A stretch of DNA of 41,077 nt, taken from positions 1 through 41,077 of the forward strand of contig JBGVCH010000083.1 in assembly GCA_045226335.1 (NCBI GenBank). The letters run 5' to 3'. The notes under the pieces are model-generated. The model ran no database searches, was not told the DNA's origin, and saw nothing but the letters and a program-made list of their open reading frames with translations. Origin of the DNA: RUG11272 sp045226335. Its GTDB lineage: Bacteria; Bacillota; Clostridia; Christensenellales; Aristaeellaceae. The translations under genes were made by a program, and so were the position numbers. Positions 1 through 8,236 of the stretch are shown in pieces; position 1 is the first letter of the stretch, and each line of letters opens with the position of its first letter.

Positions 1-2
1 TG

Positions 3-1328
3 GTGAACGGCAAAGAGACCACGTATTACGCTCCGGCCAGCATTCAGCGCGTGACGATCAACAGCGTGAACGGCGAGGCGTTCGACCAGGAAGCCACCTA
101 CGCGGTCGTAACGAACAATTTCTGCGCGGCGGGTGGCGACACCTACGCGGCATTCTACCGGGCCTACGAGGAGGGTTCGGGCTTCGACACCGGGATCCCG
201 ATGGACGAAGCGGTGATGGCGTACATCAGCGAAGTGCTGGGCGGCAAGATCACGGCGGAGCAGTACGGCGCACCGCGTGGCAGTCAGAAGCAGGTTTATG
301 AGGTCGAGGAAGCCCCCGCCGAGGAAGTGGTCGTCGAGGTTAAGGGCGTTCCTGTCGAGGAAGCTGTTGTCGAGGAGGAAGCCGCCGAGGTCGAGACAGA
401 AGAAATGCCCGTCGAGGAAGCCGCCGAGGTTGAGGAAATCCACGACGCGGAAATGGCTGAGGCCATGAAAGACCTTCTTCGGGAAGTGACCGAGATCGGA
501 AAGGCCGCTGCCGAGGCTGAGGAGTCCGGCGCGGACGGGCTGAAGCTGCAGAACAACGCGGACGGCACGGTGACCATTACCGGATACACGGGAACGGCGG
601 CGTCGCTGACCCTGCCCGACAGCGTCGGCGGGCGCACCGTCACCGGCATCGCGGATTTTGCCTTCCTGGGCTGCGACAGCCTGACCGGCGTCACGATCCC
701 GGCCGGCGTGACCGCCATCGGCAGCAACCCCTTTGCGGAGTGCTACCAGCTCACCGCCATCGACGTGTCCCCGGCCAATCCCGTGTACGCGTCCATCGAC
801 GGGGTCCTCTTCCATCGGGAGGAGCATCAGCTGGTGGCCTATCCCGCCGGAAAAACCGGCGAGCGCTATGTGATCCCGGAGAAGATCACCGGCATCGGGG
901 ATGCCGCGTTTTACCGCTGCGGGAACCTGACCGCCGTGTCGCTGCCCTCCAGCGTGGCGTTCATCGGGCAGGCGGCGTTTGCGGACTGCGATCATCTCAG
1001 GGCCCTGGAGGTGGCCGGGCCCAATCCCGTGTTTGCCTCCATCGACGGCGTCCTCTTCGCGAAGGAAGGGCGGGCGCTGGTGGCCTATCCGGCGGGGAAG
1101 GACGCAACCCGCTACACCGTGCCGAGGCAGATCACCCGGATCGAATCTTTCGCGTTCTTCGGCGCAGACAGACTGATCGATGTGACGGTCCCGGACAGCG
1201 TCACCTACATCGGACCCAGCGCCTTCGGCCGGCACGCTCCCAACCTGGTGATCACCTGCGGCGCGGGTTCCGCCGCGCAGACGTACTGCGAGGAAGGCGG
1301 GATCCTCTGTCAAGTGACGGAGGAATAA
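3..1328 (+). CDS. Surface protein: 5'-nucleotidase C-terminal domain fused to leucine-rich repeats (5' truncated)
   Basis: The gene runs in from the left edge, so its true start is not visible. The first ~90 residues match the C-terminal substrate-binding domain of 5'-nucleotidases of the UshA/YfkN type (TYAVVTNNFCAAGGD is the typical core). Residues ~95-180 are an acidic Glu/Val/Ala-rich linker made of imperfect VEEA units. Residues ~185-425 are BspA-like leucine-rich repeats of the LRR_5 type: repeated ...IPxxVTxIGxxAFxxCxxL... units, interrupted twice by a near-duplicate PVxASIDGVLF segment. In known relatives the metallophosphatase domain lies N-terminal and the protein is exported. I infer an exported nucleotide hydrolase tethered by an adhesion-type repeat region. 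No sortase motif or transmembrane anchor is seen at the C-terminus, so surface attachment, if any, relies on other parts. No clear terminator separates it from rbfA 55 bases downstream. Confidence 0.8.
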   Translation: MNGKETTYYAPASIQRVTINSVNGEAFDQEATYAVVTNNFCAAGGDTYAAFYRAYEEGSGFDTGIPMDEAVMAYISEVLGGKITAEQYGAPRGSQKQVYEVEEAPAEEVVVEVKGVPVEEAVVEEEAAEVETEEMPVEEAAEVEEIHDAEMAEAMKDLLREVTEIGKAAAEAEESGADGLKLQNNADGTVTITGYTGTAASLTLPDSVGGRTVTGIADFAFLGCDSLTGVTIPAGVTAIGSNPFAECYQLTAIDVSPANPVYASIDGVLFHREEHQLVAYPAGKTGERYVIPEKITGIGDAAFYRCGNLTAVSLPSSVAFIGQAAFADCDHLRALEVAGPNPVFASIDGVLFAKEGRALVAYPAGKDATRYTVPRQITRIESFAFFGADRLIDVTVPDSVTYIGPSAFGRHAPNLVITCGAGSAAQTYCEEGGILCQVTEE

Positions 1329-1383
1329 CCACGGTCCCGGACGAAAACATTGCCATATCGAACAAAGTAAGGAGACACCGACC

Positions 1384-1782
1384 ATGCCAACCAATCACAA
1401 CGCCTATCAGCGCATCGACCGCATCTCCGAGGAGGTGCGGCGGGAAGTGGACCGGATCATCCGGGACGAGCTCAACGATCCCCGGATCGACGGGACCTTC
1501 TCCATCACCCGGGCGGAAGTCACCCGGGACCTGCGCTACGCGAAGATCTTCGTCAGCATCCTGGAGGACGAGCGCCGGGAGCCCCTGATGGACGCCCTGA
1601 AGAAGGCTTCGGGCTTCATCCGCCGTTCCCTGGCCAAGGAGATGATCATCCGCCAGAGCCCGGAGCTGATCTTTGTGGAGGACCGGAACATCGCCTACGG
1701 CGCGCATATCGCTCAGGTGCTCCACGAAGTGGGGGCGGACCGGCTCCCGCCGCCGGAAGAGGAGGAACAGGGGGATGCGTGA
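1384..1782 (+). CDS. rbfA: 30S ribosome-binding factor RbfA
   Basis: A 132-residue protein with the single KH-like domain of RbfA, a cytoplasmic factor needed for late maturation of the 30S subunit and 16S rRNA 5'-end processing. The family signature is clear: an N-terminal RISEEVRREVDRIIRDEL helix, DPRIDG, then RDLRYAKIFVSIL, and a central helix with RRSLAKEM. Length is normal. A good AAGGAG ribosome-binding site lies at 1368-1373, supporting the ATG at 1384. The last 8 bases overlap nrnA, so translation is probably coupled. rbfA-nrnA-truB is a conserved Firmicutes order, usually downstream of nusA-infB; here a surface-protein gene sits immediately upstream instead. Confidence 0.96.
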   Translation: MPTNHNAYQRIDRISEEVRREVDRIIRDELNDPRIDGTFSITRAEVTRDLRYAKIFVSILEDERREPLMDALKKASGFIRRSLAKEMIIRQSPELIFVEDRNIAYGAHIAQVLHEVGADRLPPPEEEEQGDA

Positions 1783-2761
1783 GGGAGTCGAAGCCGTCGC
1801 CGCCGCGCTGCGCTCCGCGGGGTCGGTGGCGGTTTGCTGCCACCTGAACCCCGACGGCGACACCGTCGGCACCGCCCTGGCCCTGCGCCTGGCGCTGCTG
1901 CGGCTGGGCAAGCGGGTGGAAGTCTTCTGCCGGGACAAGGTGCCGGACCTGGTGGCCATGCTCCCCGGGGCGGACAGCGTCCGGCGCTTTGACAGCCTCC
2001 GGGAGGGGGAGCGCTTTGACCTGCTCTGCCCGGTGGATGTGTCCGACGCGAACCGGCTGGGGGAGGGCGCCATGGCGGCGATAACCGCGGTGTGCGGCGC
2101 CAGCTGCCAGGTCGATCACCACGAGACCAACCCGCGCTATTGCGGGGTGAACTGTGTGGACGGCAACGCCCCGGCGGCGGGGCTGATCCTGCGGGAACTG
2201 CTGGCGGCGCTGGACGTGCCCCTGGACCGGGACCTGGCGGAGTGCCTCTACGCGGCCATCGCCACCGACACCGGGAATTTCAGCTACGGCAATGTCACCG
2301 CGGAGGTCTTCCGGGTGGCGGCGGAGCTGATGGAGGCCGGCCTGCCCCTGACGACGCTGAACCGCCAGCTCTTTGTGGTGCAGCCGGAAGCCCAGGTGCG
2401 TCTGACGGGACGCGCCGTTGACAGCATGCGGCTGGCTCACGGCGGCGAGGTGGCCGTGATGACCCTGCGCCGGCAGGATTTCATCGACTGCGGGGCGCTG
2501 ACGGAGCACGCGGACACGGTGGTGAACCGCGCGCTGGCGGTGCGGGGGGTGCGCATGGCGGCCCTGCTCCGGGAGGACGGAGACCGGGTCAAGGTCAGCC
2601 TGCGGGCGGTGGCCCCGGACATGGTCAGCGGCATCGCGGCGGCCTTCGGCGGGGGCGGTCACGCCCAGGCGGCGGGCTGCACCCTCGATCAGCCCCTGGA
2701 GGAGGCGGCGGCGCGGATCACCCGGAGCCTCTGCGAAGCGCTGGACGGAGGGAAGCGGTGA
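1775..2761 (+). CDS. nrnA: DHH-family phosphoesterase NrnA (nanoRNase / pAp phosphatase)
   Basis: A 328-residue cytoplasmic DHH/DHHA1 phosphoesterase. Motifs seen in order: NPDGDT (metal site, ~residues 25-30), DVSDANRLG, VDHHETN (the DHH triad), TDTGNFSYGN, and the C-terminal DHHA1 glycine motif GGGGHAQAAG. NrnA-family members degrade 2-5-nt RNA to mononucleotides and dephosphorylate pAp. The start is set at the ATG at 1775, which overlaps the rbfA stop; a longer frame upstream would run through rbfA and has no ribosome-binding site. The stop overlaps the GTG of truB by four bases (GTGA), implying translational coupling. Length and domain order are normal for the family. Confidence 0.94.
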   Translation: MREGVEAVAAALRSAGSVAVCCHLNPDGDTVGTALALRLALLRLGKRVEVFCRDKVPDLVAMLPGADSVRRFDSLREGERFDLLCPVDVSDANRLGEGAMAAITAVCGASCQVDHHETNPRYCGVNCVDGNAPAAGLILRELLAALDVPLDRDLAECLYAAIATDTGNFSYGNVTAEVFRVAAELMEAGLPLTTLNRQLFVVQPEAQVRLTGRAVDSMRLAHGGEVAVMTLRRQDFIDCGALTEHADTVVNRALAVRGVRMAALLREDGDRVKVSLRAVAPDMVSGIAAAFGGGGHAQAAGCTLDQPLEEAAARITRSLCEALDGGKR

Positions 2762-3639
2762 ACGGCTATCTCAACATCCTCAAGCCCCCGGGCATGACCA
2801 GTGCGGCGGTGGTGGCCACGGTGAAGCGCCTGACGGGGGAGAAGCGCGTGGGCCACGCGGGGACGCTGGATCCCGAGGCCGCCGGCGTGCTCCCCGTCAT
2901 GGTGGGCCAGGCGACGCGCTTCTTTGACCTGCTCACCGACAAGGAGAAGGTGTATGTGGCGGAGTGCGCCTTCGGGTTCGCCACCGATACCCAGGACGCC
3001 CAGGGCCGGGTCACGGCGGCGGGCGGCGCCTGCCCGACCCTGGCGCAGGTGCGGGCGGCGGCGGACGCCCTGACGGGGGACATCCTGCAGCGGCCGGGGC
3101 GGTACAGCGCCGTCAAGCAGGACGGCAAGCGGCTCTACGCCCGGGCCCGGGCCGGGGAGGCGGCGGAGGCCCCCCTGCGGCAGGTGCACATCGAGCGCAT
3201 TACCCTCCACGGTGAGACGCCGCGGCACGGGGTGCTGATGACGGTGGTCTGCGGCCGGGGCACCTACATCCGCTCCCTGTGCGAGGACCTGGGGAAGCGC
3301 TGCGGCTGTCCGGCCCACATGCGCTTTCTCCTCCGGGCGGCCAGCGGCGTTTTTTCCCTGGAAAATGCCATGACCTTGGAGGAGGCCGCGGCCTTCGCGT
3401 CGAATAACGAACTGGCGGAGCGGCTGCTGCCCCCGGACATGCCGCTGGGCCACCTGGCGGCGGTGCGGCTGCCGGAAGCCCAGTGGAAGCCCGCCCGCAA
3501 CGGCGTCAGCCTTCCGGCGGATCCGGCGATCCCGGAGGGCGTGCCGCTCCGGGTTTACCTCGGGGATGCCTTCTGCGGCATCGCGTACAGGGAGGGCGAC
3601 CTGCTCCGGTGGCGGATCGTGCTCAACGAAACGACTTGA
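2758..3639 (+). CDS. truB: tRNA pseudouridine(55) synthase TruB
   Basis: A 293-residue enzyme that converts U55 of the tRNA T-loop to pseudouridine. The catalytic motif HAGTLDPEAAGVLPV (~residues 37-51, Asp in GTLDP) is intact, followed by GDILQRPGRYSAVKQDGKR and RGTYIRSLCEDLG, all TruB hallmarks. It starts with GTG at 2758, overlapping the nrnA stop by four bases. The C-terminal ~80 residues are less conserved, as usual. The frequent downstream neighbour ribF is absent; a DUF1292 gene follows after 16 bases. Confidence 0.96.
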   Translation: MNGYLNILKPPGMTSAAVVATVKRLTGEKRVGHAGTLDPEAAGVLPVMVGQATRFFDLLTDKEKVYVAECAFGFATDTQDAQGRVTAAGGACPTLAQVRAAADALTGDILQRPGRYSAVKQDGKRLYARARAGEAAEAPLRQVHIERITLHGETPRHGVLMTVVCGRGTYIRSLCEDLGKRCGCPAHMRFLLRAASGVFSLENAMTLEEAAAFASNNELAERLLPPDMPLGHLAAVRLPEAQWKPARNGVSLPADPAIPEGVPLRVYLGDAFCGIAYREGDLLRWRIVLNETT

Positions 3640-3655
3640 TTCAGGAGGAAAGACC

Positions 3656-3946
3656 ATGCAGGACGATTTTGACGACATCATCGAGCTGATCGACGAGAAC
3701 GGCGAGGAGGCCAGCTTCCGGCTGGTGACCGTGCTGGAATACCGCGACGACACCTATCTGGCCCTGGAAGTGCTGGATGAGGGCGGCGAGGAGCCGGACG
3801 AGGCGGAGATCGTGTTTATGACCGTGATCCGGGACGAAAACGGCGAGGACTGTTATGAACCCGTGGAGGACGAGACCCTCATCGAGGAGCTCTTCAGCCT
3901 GTTCCTGGAAAAGATGGACGAGGAAGCGGAGGAGGACGAGGACTGA
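3656..3946 (+). CDS. DUF1292 domain-containing protein
   Basis: A 96-residue very acidic protein. The ~80-residue DUF1292 core is recognisable: an N-terminal IIELIDENGEE strand pair, RLVTVLEYRDDTYLAL, then VFMTVIRDENGEDCYEPV and a C-terminal acidic helix. This small Firmicutes family, also called YrzB, has no known biochemical role; in many genomes it sits near tRNA or translation genes. The ATG at 3656 is preceded by AGGAGGAA at 3643-3650. It closes the rbfA-nrnA-truB operon and is followed directly by an intrinsic terminator. Confidence 0.88.
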   Translation: MQDDFDDIIELIDENGEEASFRLVTVLEYRDDTYLALEVLDEGGEEPDEAEIVFMTVIRDENGEDCYEPVEDETLIEELFSLFLEKMDEEAEEDED

Positions 3947-3972
3947 TGCCCCCGCCCGCGCCTCCGCGCAAG

Positions 3973-4005
3973 TCCGGTCCGGCCCCTGAGCCGGCCGGAT
4001 TTTTT
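3973..4005 (+). terminator. Rho-independent terminator of the rbfA-truB-DUF1292 operon
   Basis: The arms TCCGGTCCGGC (3973-3983) and GCCGGCCGGA (3990-3999) pair over ten base pairs with one bulged T, closed by a six-base loop and followed by six T residues (4000-4005). Confidence 0.9.
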
Positions 4006-4037
4006 ACATTTATACTGACTTTGTTTCACTTTTTGTC

Positions 4038-4066
4038 TTGACAACGTAACAGTTTCGCAATAAAAT
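4038..4066 (+). promoter_or_regulatory. Sigma-A promoter for the eight-SH3 protein
   Basis: A -35 TTGACA (4038-4043) and -10 TAAAAT (4061-4066) are separated by exactly 17 bases in a locally A+T-rich stretch. The gene's ATG lies ~65 bases downstream of the -10, with GAGGTGAT (4118-4125) as the ribosome-binding site. Confidence 0.85.
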
Positions 4067-4130
4067 AATGCTGTATATTCGCGCGCTTTCCCTGTGGGGA
4101 GGGCGATGCGCAAGCTTGAGGTGATACCGG

Positions 4131-7100
4131 ATGAAGCTAAGATGGAAACAGCTGGCTGCGGCCCTGCTGGCGGTCGCCATGCTGCTCACACTGCTGCCTT
4201 TCACAAAGGGCGGCAGCGCTTTGGCCGCGGGCACATACGGGCGGACCACCGCGAGTGATGTCGCGGTTCGGAAGGAGGCCGGCACATCGTCGCCCTTCTG
4301 GTTCCGCGTGGAGAAGGGGACCATCGCCACGGTCCTCTCCACCAAGACCGTGAAAGGTGTCACCTGGTACCGGGTTGTGCTGAAGAACCCGTCGTACGAG
4401 AATTCCAACACCTATTACGGGTATATTCACGGGGACTTCTTTGAACTGCTGTCCGAGACGGAGGCGGCGGCCTGGGAGAACAACCCGCTGTGCGTCAAGG
4501 GCACGGCGGAAGTGACGGCGCCCCCCACCGCCGGCAGCGGCGTGACGGCGCCTCCGGCGGTGACCGCGGTGCCCGGCGTGGTGACCACGGCCTATGCGCC
4601 TGCCAGCGGGACCATCGGCACCATCAAGAACAGCGGCGTCAACATCCGGCAGGAGCCGAGCATGTCCGCCTTCCGCCTGTACCAGGTGGACCGCGGCACG
4701 GAGGTCACGATCCTGGAGATCCCCGCCTCCACCGATCCGGATCCCTGGTACAAGGTGTCTTACATGGGCTCCGTCGGCTATATCATGGCGCAGTTCGTGA
4801 CGGTGGAGGGCGTCAACTTTGCCACGCCCACCCCCACGCCGATCACGGTGCCCGGAGGCACCGTGACCCCCACGCCCGTGCCGGGAACCACGAGCGGCAC
4901 GGTGCCGGCCGTGGCGGAGAGCGTGGACGGAGCTTATGTGCGGCTGCTGCTGTCCTCCACCACCCTGTATTACACCCCCAACGGCGCCGCCATGGCGACC
5001 TGGAACAATATCGGCTCCACCCTGCCCCTGGCGGGCAGCCCCGCGATGCAGGTGGGCTACACCTGGTATCCGGTGGCCATCAACGGGACCATCGCCTATG
5101 TCCGAGGTGACGCGGTCCAGCGCACGGACGCCCCCGGCGCCCAGGCGTCCACCACCATCGGCGGCACCGGAACGCAGCCTTCCACGGTGACCGCGCCCCC
5201 GGCCCAGACGGTGCTGGGCTATGTCATCACCACCCGGGGCGATGTGAACCTGCGGCTGAAGCCCGCCGGCCAGATGATCCAGCAGGTCAACCGCGGCGTC
5301 GTGTGCCCGCTGCTGGCCGCGCCGGTGAACGATTCCGGCTATGACTGGTACTATGTCCAGGTGGACAACGTCCGGGGCTATCTCCGGGGAGACTGTGTCG
5401 CCTACTGCAACGCGGACGGCAGCCTGATCAACGGCACGTCCACCGCCACAGCCCAGCCGGTGGTGAACACGGGCTACATCAAGACCGTGGTGGACAACGT
5501 CAACCTGCGCCGGTCCCCTGCGGGGGCGACCCTGGAGCAGATCCCGATCAACACGGTGCTGGCCCTGACGGGCTCGCCCAAGGCCAGCGGCAATTATCTC
5601 TGGTACCCCGTGAAATCGGCGACCGGCCGCTCCGGCTATCTGCGGAGCGACTGCGTGGCCGTGACGGACGCCAGCGGCAATGAATCCGCCACGGCGGCGC
5701 CTGTCACCGCCACCCCCGTTCCCACCGGCAGCGCTTACGGTTATGTCCAGGCCATCAAGGGCGGCGTGAACCTGCGCAAGACCCCCGCCGGCGCGGGCAT
5801 CGGCCAGGTCCAGAAGGGCAGTGTGTGGCCCATGACCGGCGCGGTGGTGAGAGAGTCCGGCTACGACTGGTATCCCGTGGACGTCAACGGCAAGAAGGGC
5901 TATCTGCGGGGCGACTGCGTGGCGAAGCTCTCGGAAACCCAGGCGGCGTCCTACCTGGCGGGCAACGGCGTCCCGGTGGAATCTCCCACTCCCACGCCTT
6001 CCCCCACCCCCGAACCCGTCTACGTGGTGCAGACCATTGTGGACAAGGTCTACCTGCGGAAGAGCGCGTCCCGGGACTCCGCCGCCCTGGACCAGGTGGC
6101 CGTCGGCACGGTGATGAACTACTCCGGCAAGACCACCTCGGGCGGCAACGTCTGGTACAACATCACCTACGGCAGCACCAAAGCCTGGGTGCTGGGCAGC
6201 TGCGTCAAGGAACTGACGCCGGCTGAGTACGCGGCCTGGCTGGCGGCCAATCCGACCGTCACCACCGCGCCGCCCACCACCAGCAATCTGGGGTATATCA
6301 AGACCGTCAAGGGCGGCGTCAACGTCCGGCCCTCCGCCGGCAGCAAGAAGACCATCGGCCAGGTGGCCCGGAATCTGGTCTTCGCCTACACCGCCACCGC
6401 CAAGTCCGGCAGCTACACCTGGTACAAGGTGACCACCGCCTACGGTGTGGGCTGGCTCCGGGGCGACTGCGTGGAGCCCTGCCAGGCGGACGGCAGCATG
6501 ATCCCGCCCACCATCATCACCCCCAGCCCCACCGACGCCAGCGGCGTGGTGGTGAACACCTCCGCGGTGGAGGCCTCCTACACGATCCTGAAGCTGGGCT
6601 CCTCCGGCAACAATGTCCAGAAACTGGTCCAGGCGCTGAAGGATCAGGGCTACTTCACCGGCACGGTGAGCAATGTGTACACCGAGGAAGTCCAGAACGC
6701 GGTCAGCACCTTCCAGAAGGCCAAGGGGCTGACGGTGGACGGCATCGCGGGCTCCCAGACCCAGCATGCGCTGTTCGGCACCGTGCCCGTGGGCACCTAT
6801 GACGGCAGCGACATGAGCATGGTGCTCTATCCCGCGGAGAAGATCGACTGGTTCACCGGCGGCATCCAGGAGCTCTGGCCCCGGGGCGCCAACGTGAAGG
6901 TCTACGACGTGAAGACCGGCATCGTCTGGTGGGCGCACCGCTGGGCCGGCGCCTACCACGCCGACATCGAGCCCCTCACCGCCGCGGACACCTCCCGTCT
7001 GTGCGCCATCTACGGCGTCAGCACGCCCCAGCAGATCGTCAGCAAGAATCTGTATCAGCGGCGGCCGAGCCTGATCACCATCGGCAACCACACCTACGCC

Positions 7101-7280
7101 TGCGCCCTTTACGGCGTGCCGCACAACTACGGCGCCGGCGACATCAGCAACAACAACTTCCCGGGCCAGATCTGTATGCACTTCACCAACTCCAAGACCC
7201 ACGGAACCAAGATCGTCTACTACCTCAACACGCAGGCCATCCAGTACGCCTGGGAGAACGCCCCCAACGGGCACAAGTAA
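4131..7280 (+). CDS. Exported multi-SH3, peptidoglycan-binding protein with C-terminal CMHF/THG domain
   Basis: A 1049-residue exported protein. An N-terminal signal peptide (Lys/Arg start, Leu/Ala core, cleavage near ALAAG at ~residues 30-34) is followed by eight bacterial SH3 modules, most ending in a WYxV...GYLRGDCV pattern, separated by Thr/Pro-rich linkers such as TPTPSPTPEP. Residues ~815-885 form a PG_binding_1 domain (LKLGSSGNNVQKLVQAL...GLTVDGIAGSQT). The last ~160 residues carry a conserved-looking GQICMHFTNSKTHG segment. Similar Cys-x-His-Phe...Thr-His-Gly segments occur, to my knowledge, at the end of other clostridial SH3/PG-binding proteins, and the spacing recalls L,D-transpeptidase-like folds; that function is unproven. 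I infer a wall-bound hydrolase or transpeptidase-like protein. It is monocistronic or leads into mscS past a hairpin. Confidence 0.85.
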   Translation: MKLRWKQLAAALLAVAMLLTLLPFTKGGSALAAGTYGRTTASDVAVRKEAGTSSPFWFRVEKGTIATVLSTKTVKGVTWYRVVLKNPSYENSNTYYGYIHGDFFELLSETEAAAWENNPLCVKGTAEVTAPPTAGSGVTAPPAVTAVPGVVTTAYAPASGTIGTIKNSGVNIRQEPSMSAFRLYQVDRGTEVTILEIPASTDPDPWYKVSYMGSVGYIMAQFVTVEGVNFATPTPTPITVPGGTVTPTPVPGTTSGTVPAVAESVDGAYVRLLLSSTTLYYTPNGAAMATWNNIGSTLPLAGSPAMQVGYTWYPVAINGTIAYVRGDAVQRTDAPGAQASTTIGGTGTQPSTVTAPPAQTVLGYVITTRGDVNLRLKPAGQMIQQVNRGVVCPLLAAPVNDSGYDWYYVQVDNVRGYLRGDCVAYCNADGSLINGTSTATAQPVVNTGYIKTVVDNVNLRRSPAGATLEQIPINTVLALTGSPKASGNYLWYPVKSATGRSGYLRSDCVAVTDASGNESATAAPVTATPVPTGSAYGYVQAIKGGVNLRKTPAGAGIGQVQKGSVWPMTGAVVRESGYDWYPVDVNGKKGYLRGDCVAKLSETQAASYLAGNGVPVESPTPTPSPTPEPVYVVQTIVDKVYLRKSASRDSAALDQVAVGTVMNYSGKTTSGGNVWYNITYGSTKAWVLGSCVKELTPAEYAAWLAANPTVTTAPPTTSNLGYIKTVKGGVNVRPSAGSKKTIGQVARNLVFAYTATAKSGSYTWYKVTTAYGVGWLRGDCVEPCQADGSMIPPTIITPSPTDASGVVVNTSAVEASYTILKLGSSGNNVQKLVQALKDQGYFTGTVSNVYTEEVQNAVSTFQKAKGLTVDGIAGSQTQHALFGTVPVGTYDGSDMSMVLYPAEKIDWFTGGIQELWPRGANVKVYDVKTGIVWWAHRWAGAYHADIEPLTAADTSRLCAIYGVSTPQQIVSKNLYQRRPSLITIGNHTYACALYGVPHNYGAGDISNNNFPGQICMHFTNSKTHGTKIVYYLNTQAIQYAWENAPNGHK

Positions 7281-7289
7281 AAACGCGGA

Positions 7290-7328
7290 CGGCGCGCCTG
7301 CCCGAAAAACGGCAGGCGCGCCGGTTTA
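7290..7328 (+). terminator. Perfect 13-bp hairpin after the SH3 gene
   Basis: Arms CGGCGCGCCTGCC (7290-7302) and GGCAGGCGCGCCG (7311-7323) enclose an eight-base A-rich loop. Only three T residues follow, so it is a weak or partial terminator; it ends a few bases before the ribosome-binding site of mscS. Confidence 0.65.
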
Positions 7329-7339
7329 TGTGAGGAGGC

Positions 7340-8146
7340 ATGCCCGTGGATGTCGTTCTGGATACACTGAAGGTCAACGGCCTGAAGCTGCTGCTGGGGC
7401 TTCTGGTGCTGATTGTGGGCATTGTCGTCGTGCGCCTGATCTCCAAATGGGTGCTGAAGCGGCTGGAAAAGACCGACAAGCTCCGGATGGAGCCCACGGC
7501 GCGGAGCTTTCTGAGCAACGTCATCCGGATCGCCCTCTACCTGATCGTGATCCTGACGGCGGTGAACGTCATGGGGATCCCGGTGACCTCGGTGCTGGCG
7601 CTGGTGGCCTCCGCCGGCGTGGCGGTGTCTCTGGCCATGCAAGGCGCCCTGGGGAACCTGGTGGGCGGCATGATGCTGGTGATCCTCAAGCCCATCGCCG
7701 TGGGGGAGTACGTCAAGATCAACGACCTGGAGGGCACGGTGCAGGGCATCGGCGCCTTCTACACCGACATCCTCACCTTTGACGGCAAGCACATCTCCAT
7801 GCCCAACAGCAACCTGACCAACACCCCCATCACCAACTTCACCCGGGAGGGCCGCCGGCGGGCCGAAGTGGTCTTCTCCGTCAGCTATGACAGCGACATG
7901 GAGACGGTTTTCCGGGTCCTGAGGGGACTGGTGGCCGCCACCCCGGGCATCCTGCCGGATCCCGCGCCCCAGGTGCACCTGAAGGAGTACGCCGCGTCCT
8001 CCATGGACTACGTCATCCGGGTCTGGGCGAAGAACGAGAACTACTGGGATGTCTATTTCGCCCTGCTGGAGAACGGCAAGCGGGCCCTGGACGAGGCAGG
8101 ACTTCGCATTCCCTTCAACCAGCTGGATGTGCATATGGTGCAGTGA
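7340..8146 (+). CDS. mscS: MscS-family small-conductance mechanosensitive channel
   Basis: A 268-residue membrane protein with three transmembrane segments (~residues 13-38, 54-77, 82-113) and the C-terminal MscS beta and alpha/beta domains. The pore-lining TM3 signature is present (GVAVSLAMQGALGNLVGGMM), followed by the beta-domain stretch YVKINDLEGTVQGIG and the F..DGKHISMPNSNL motif. Members open under membrane tension to release solutes in hypo-osmotic shock. Size is close to E. coli MscS (286). The ATG at 7340 has GAGGAGG at 7332-7338, quite close to the start. No separate promoter is evident, so it may be read through from the SH3 gene. Confidence 0.94.
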   Translation: MPVDVVLDTLKVNGLKLLLGLLVLIVGIVVVRLISKWVLKRLEKTDKLRMEPTARSFLSNVIRIALYLIVILTAVNVMGIPVTSVLALVASAGVAVSLAMQGALGNLVGGMMLVILKPIAVGEYVKINDLEGTVQGIGAFYTDILTFDGKHISMPNSNLTNTPITNFTREGRRRAEVVFSVSYDSDMETVFRVLRGLVAATPGILPDPAPQVHLKEYAASSMDYVIRVWAKNENYWDVYFALLENGKRALDEAGLRIPFNQLDVHMVQ

Positions 8147-8155
8147 GCATCGCAG

Positions 8156-8182
8156 AACCGCAGGATCCGCTGCGGTTTTGTC
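8156..8182 (+). terminator. Terminator after mscS
   Basis: Stem AACCGCA (8156-8162) with TGCGGTT (8171-8177), then a TTTTGTCTT tract, ten bases after the mscS stop. Confidence 0.7.
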
Positions 8183-8191
8183 TTGCACGGG

Positions 8192-8220
8192 AAAAGACGC
8201 CGCGGGATCGGCGGCGTCTT
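8192..8220 (-). terminator. Terminator of the minus-strand clostripain operon
   Basis: AAGACGCCGC (8194-8203) pairs with GCGGCGTCTT (8211-8220). Read on the minus strand the stem is followed by TTTTCC, placed 17 bases beyond the protease stop. Confidence 0.75.
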
Positions 8221-8236
8221 CCGGAAGCGGGGTCGT

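Noticed and set aside
296..470. Repetitive DNA resembling a short repeat array
   Set aside because: The repeats encode the acidic Glu/Val linker of the surface protein; unit length is irregular and there are no spacers, so it is not a CRISPR array.
1329..1383. A promoter ahead of rbfA
   Set aside because: TTGCCA at about 1350 has no -10 at a useful distance.
4137..7274. A 1045-residue open frame on the minus strand
   Set aside because: It mirrors the SH3 gene exactly, has no ribosome-binding site, no recognisable domain and a His/Gly/Arg-rich composition typical of the complement of G+C-rich coding sequence.
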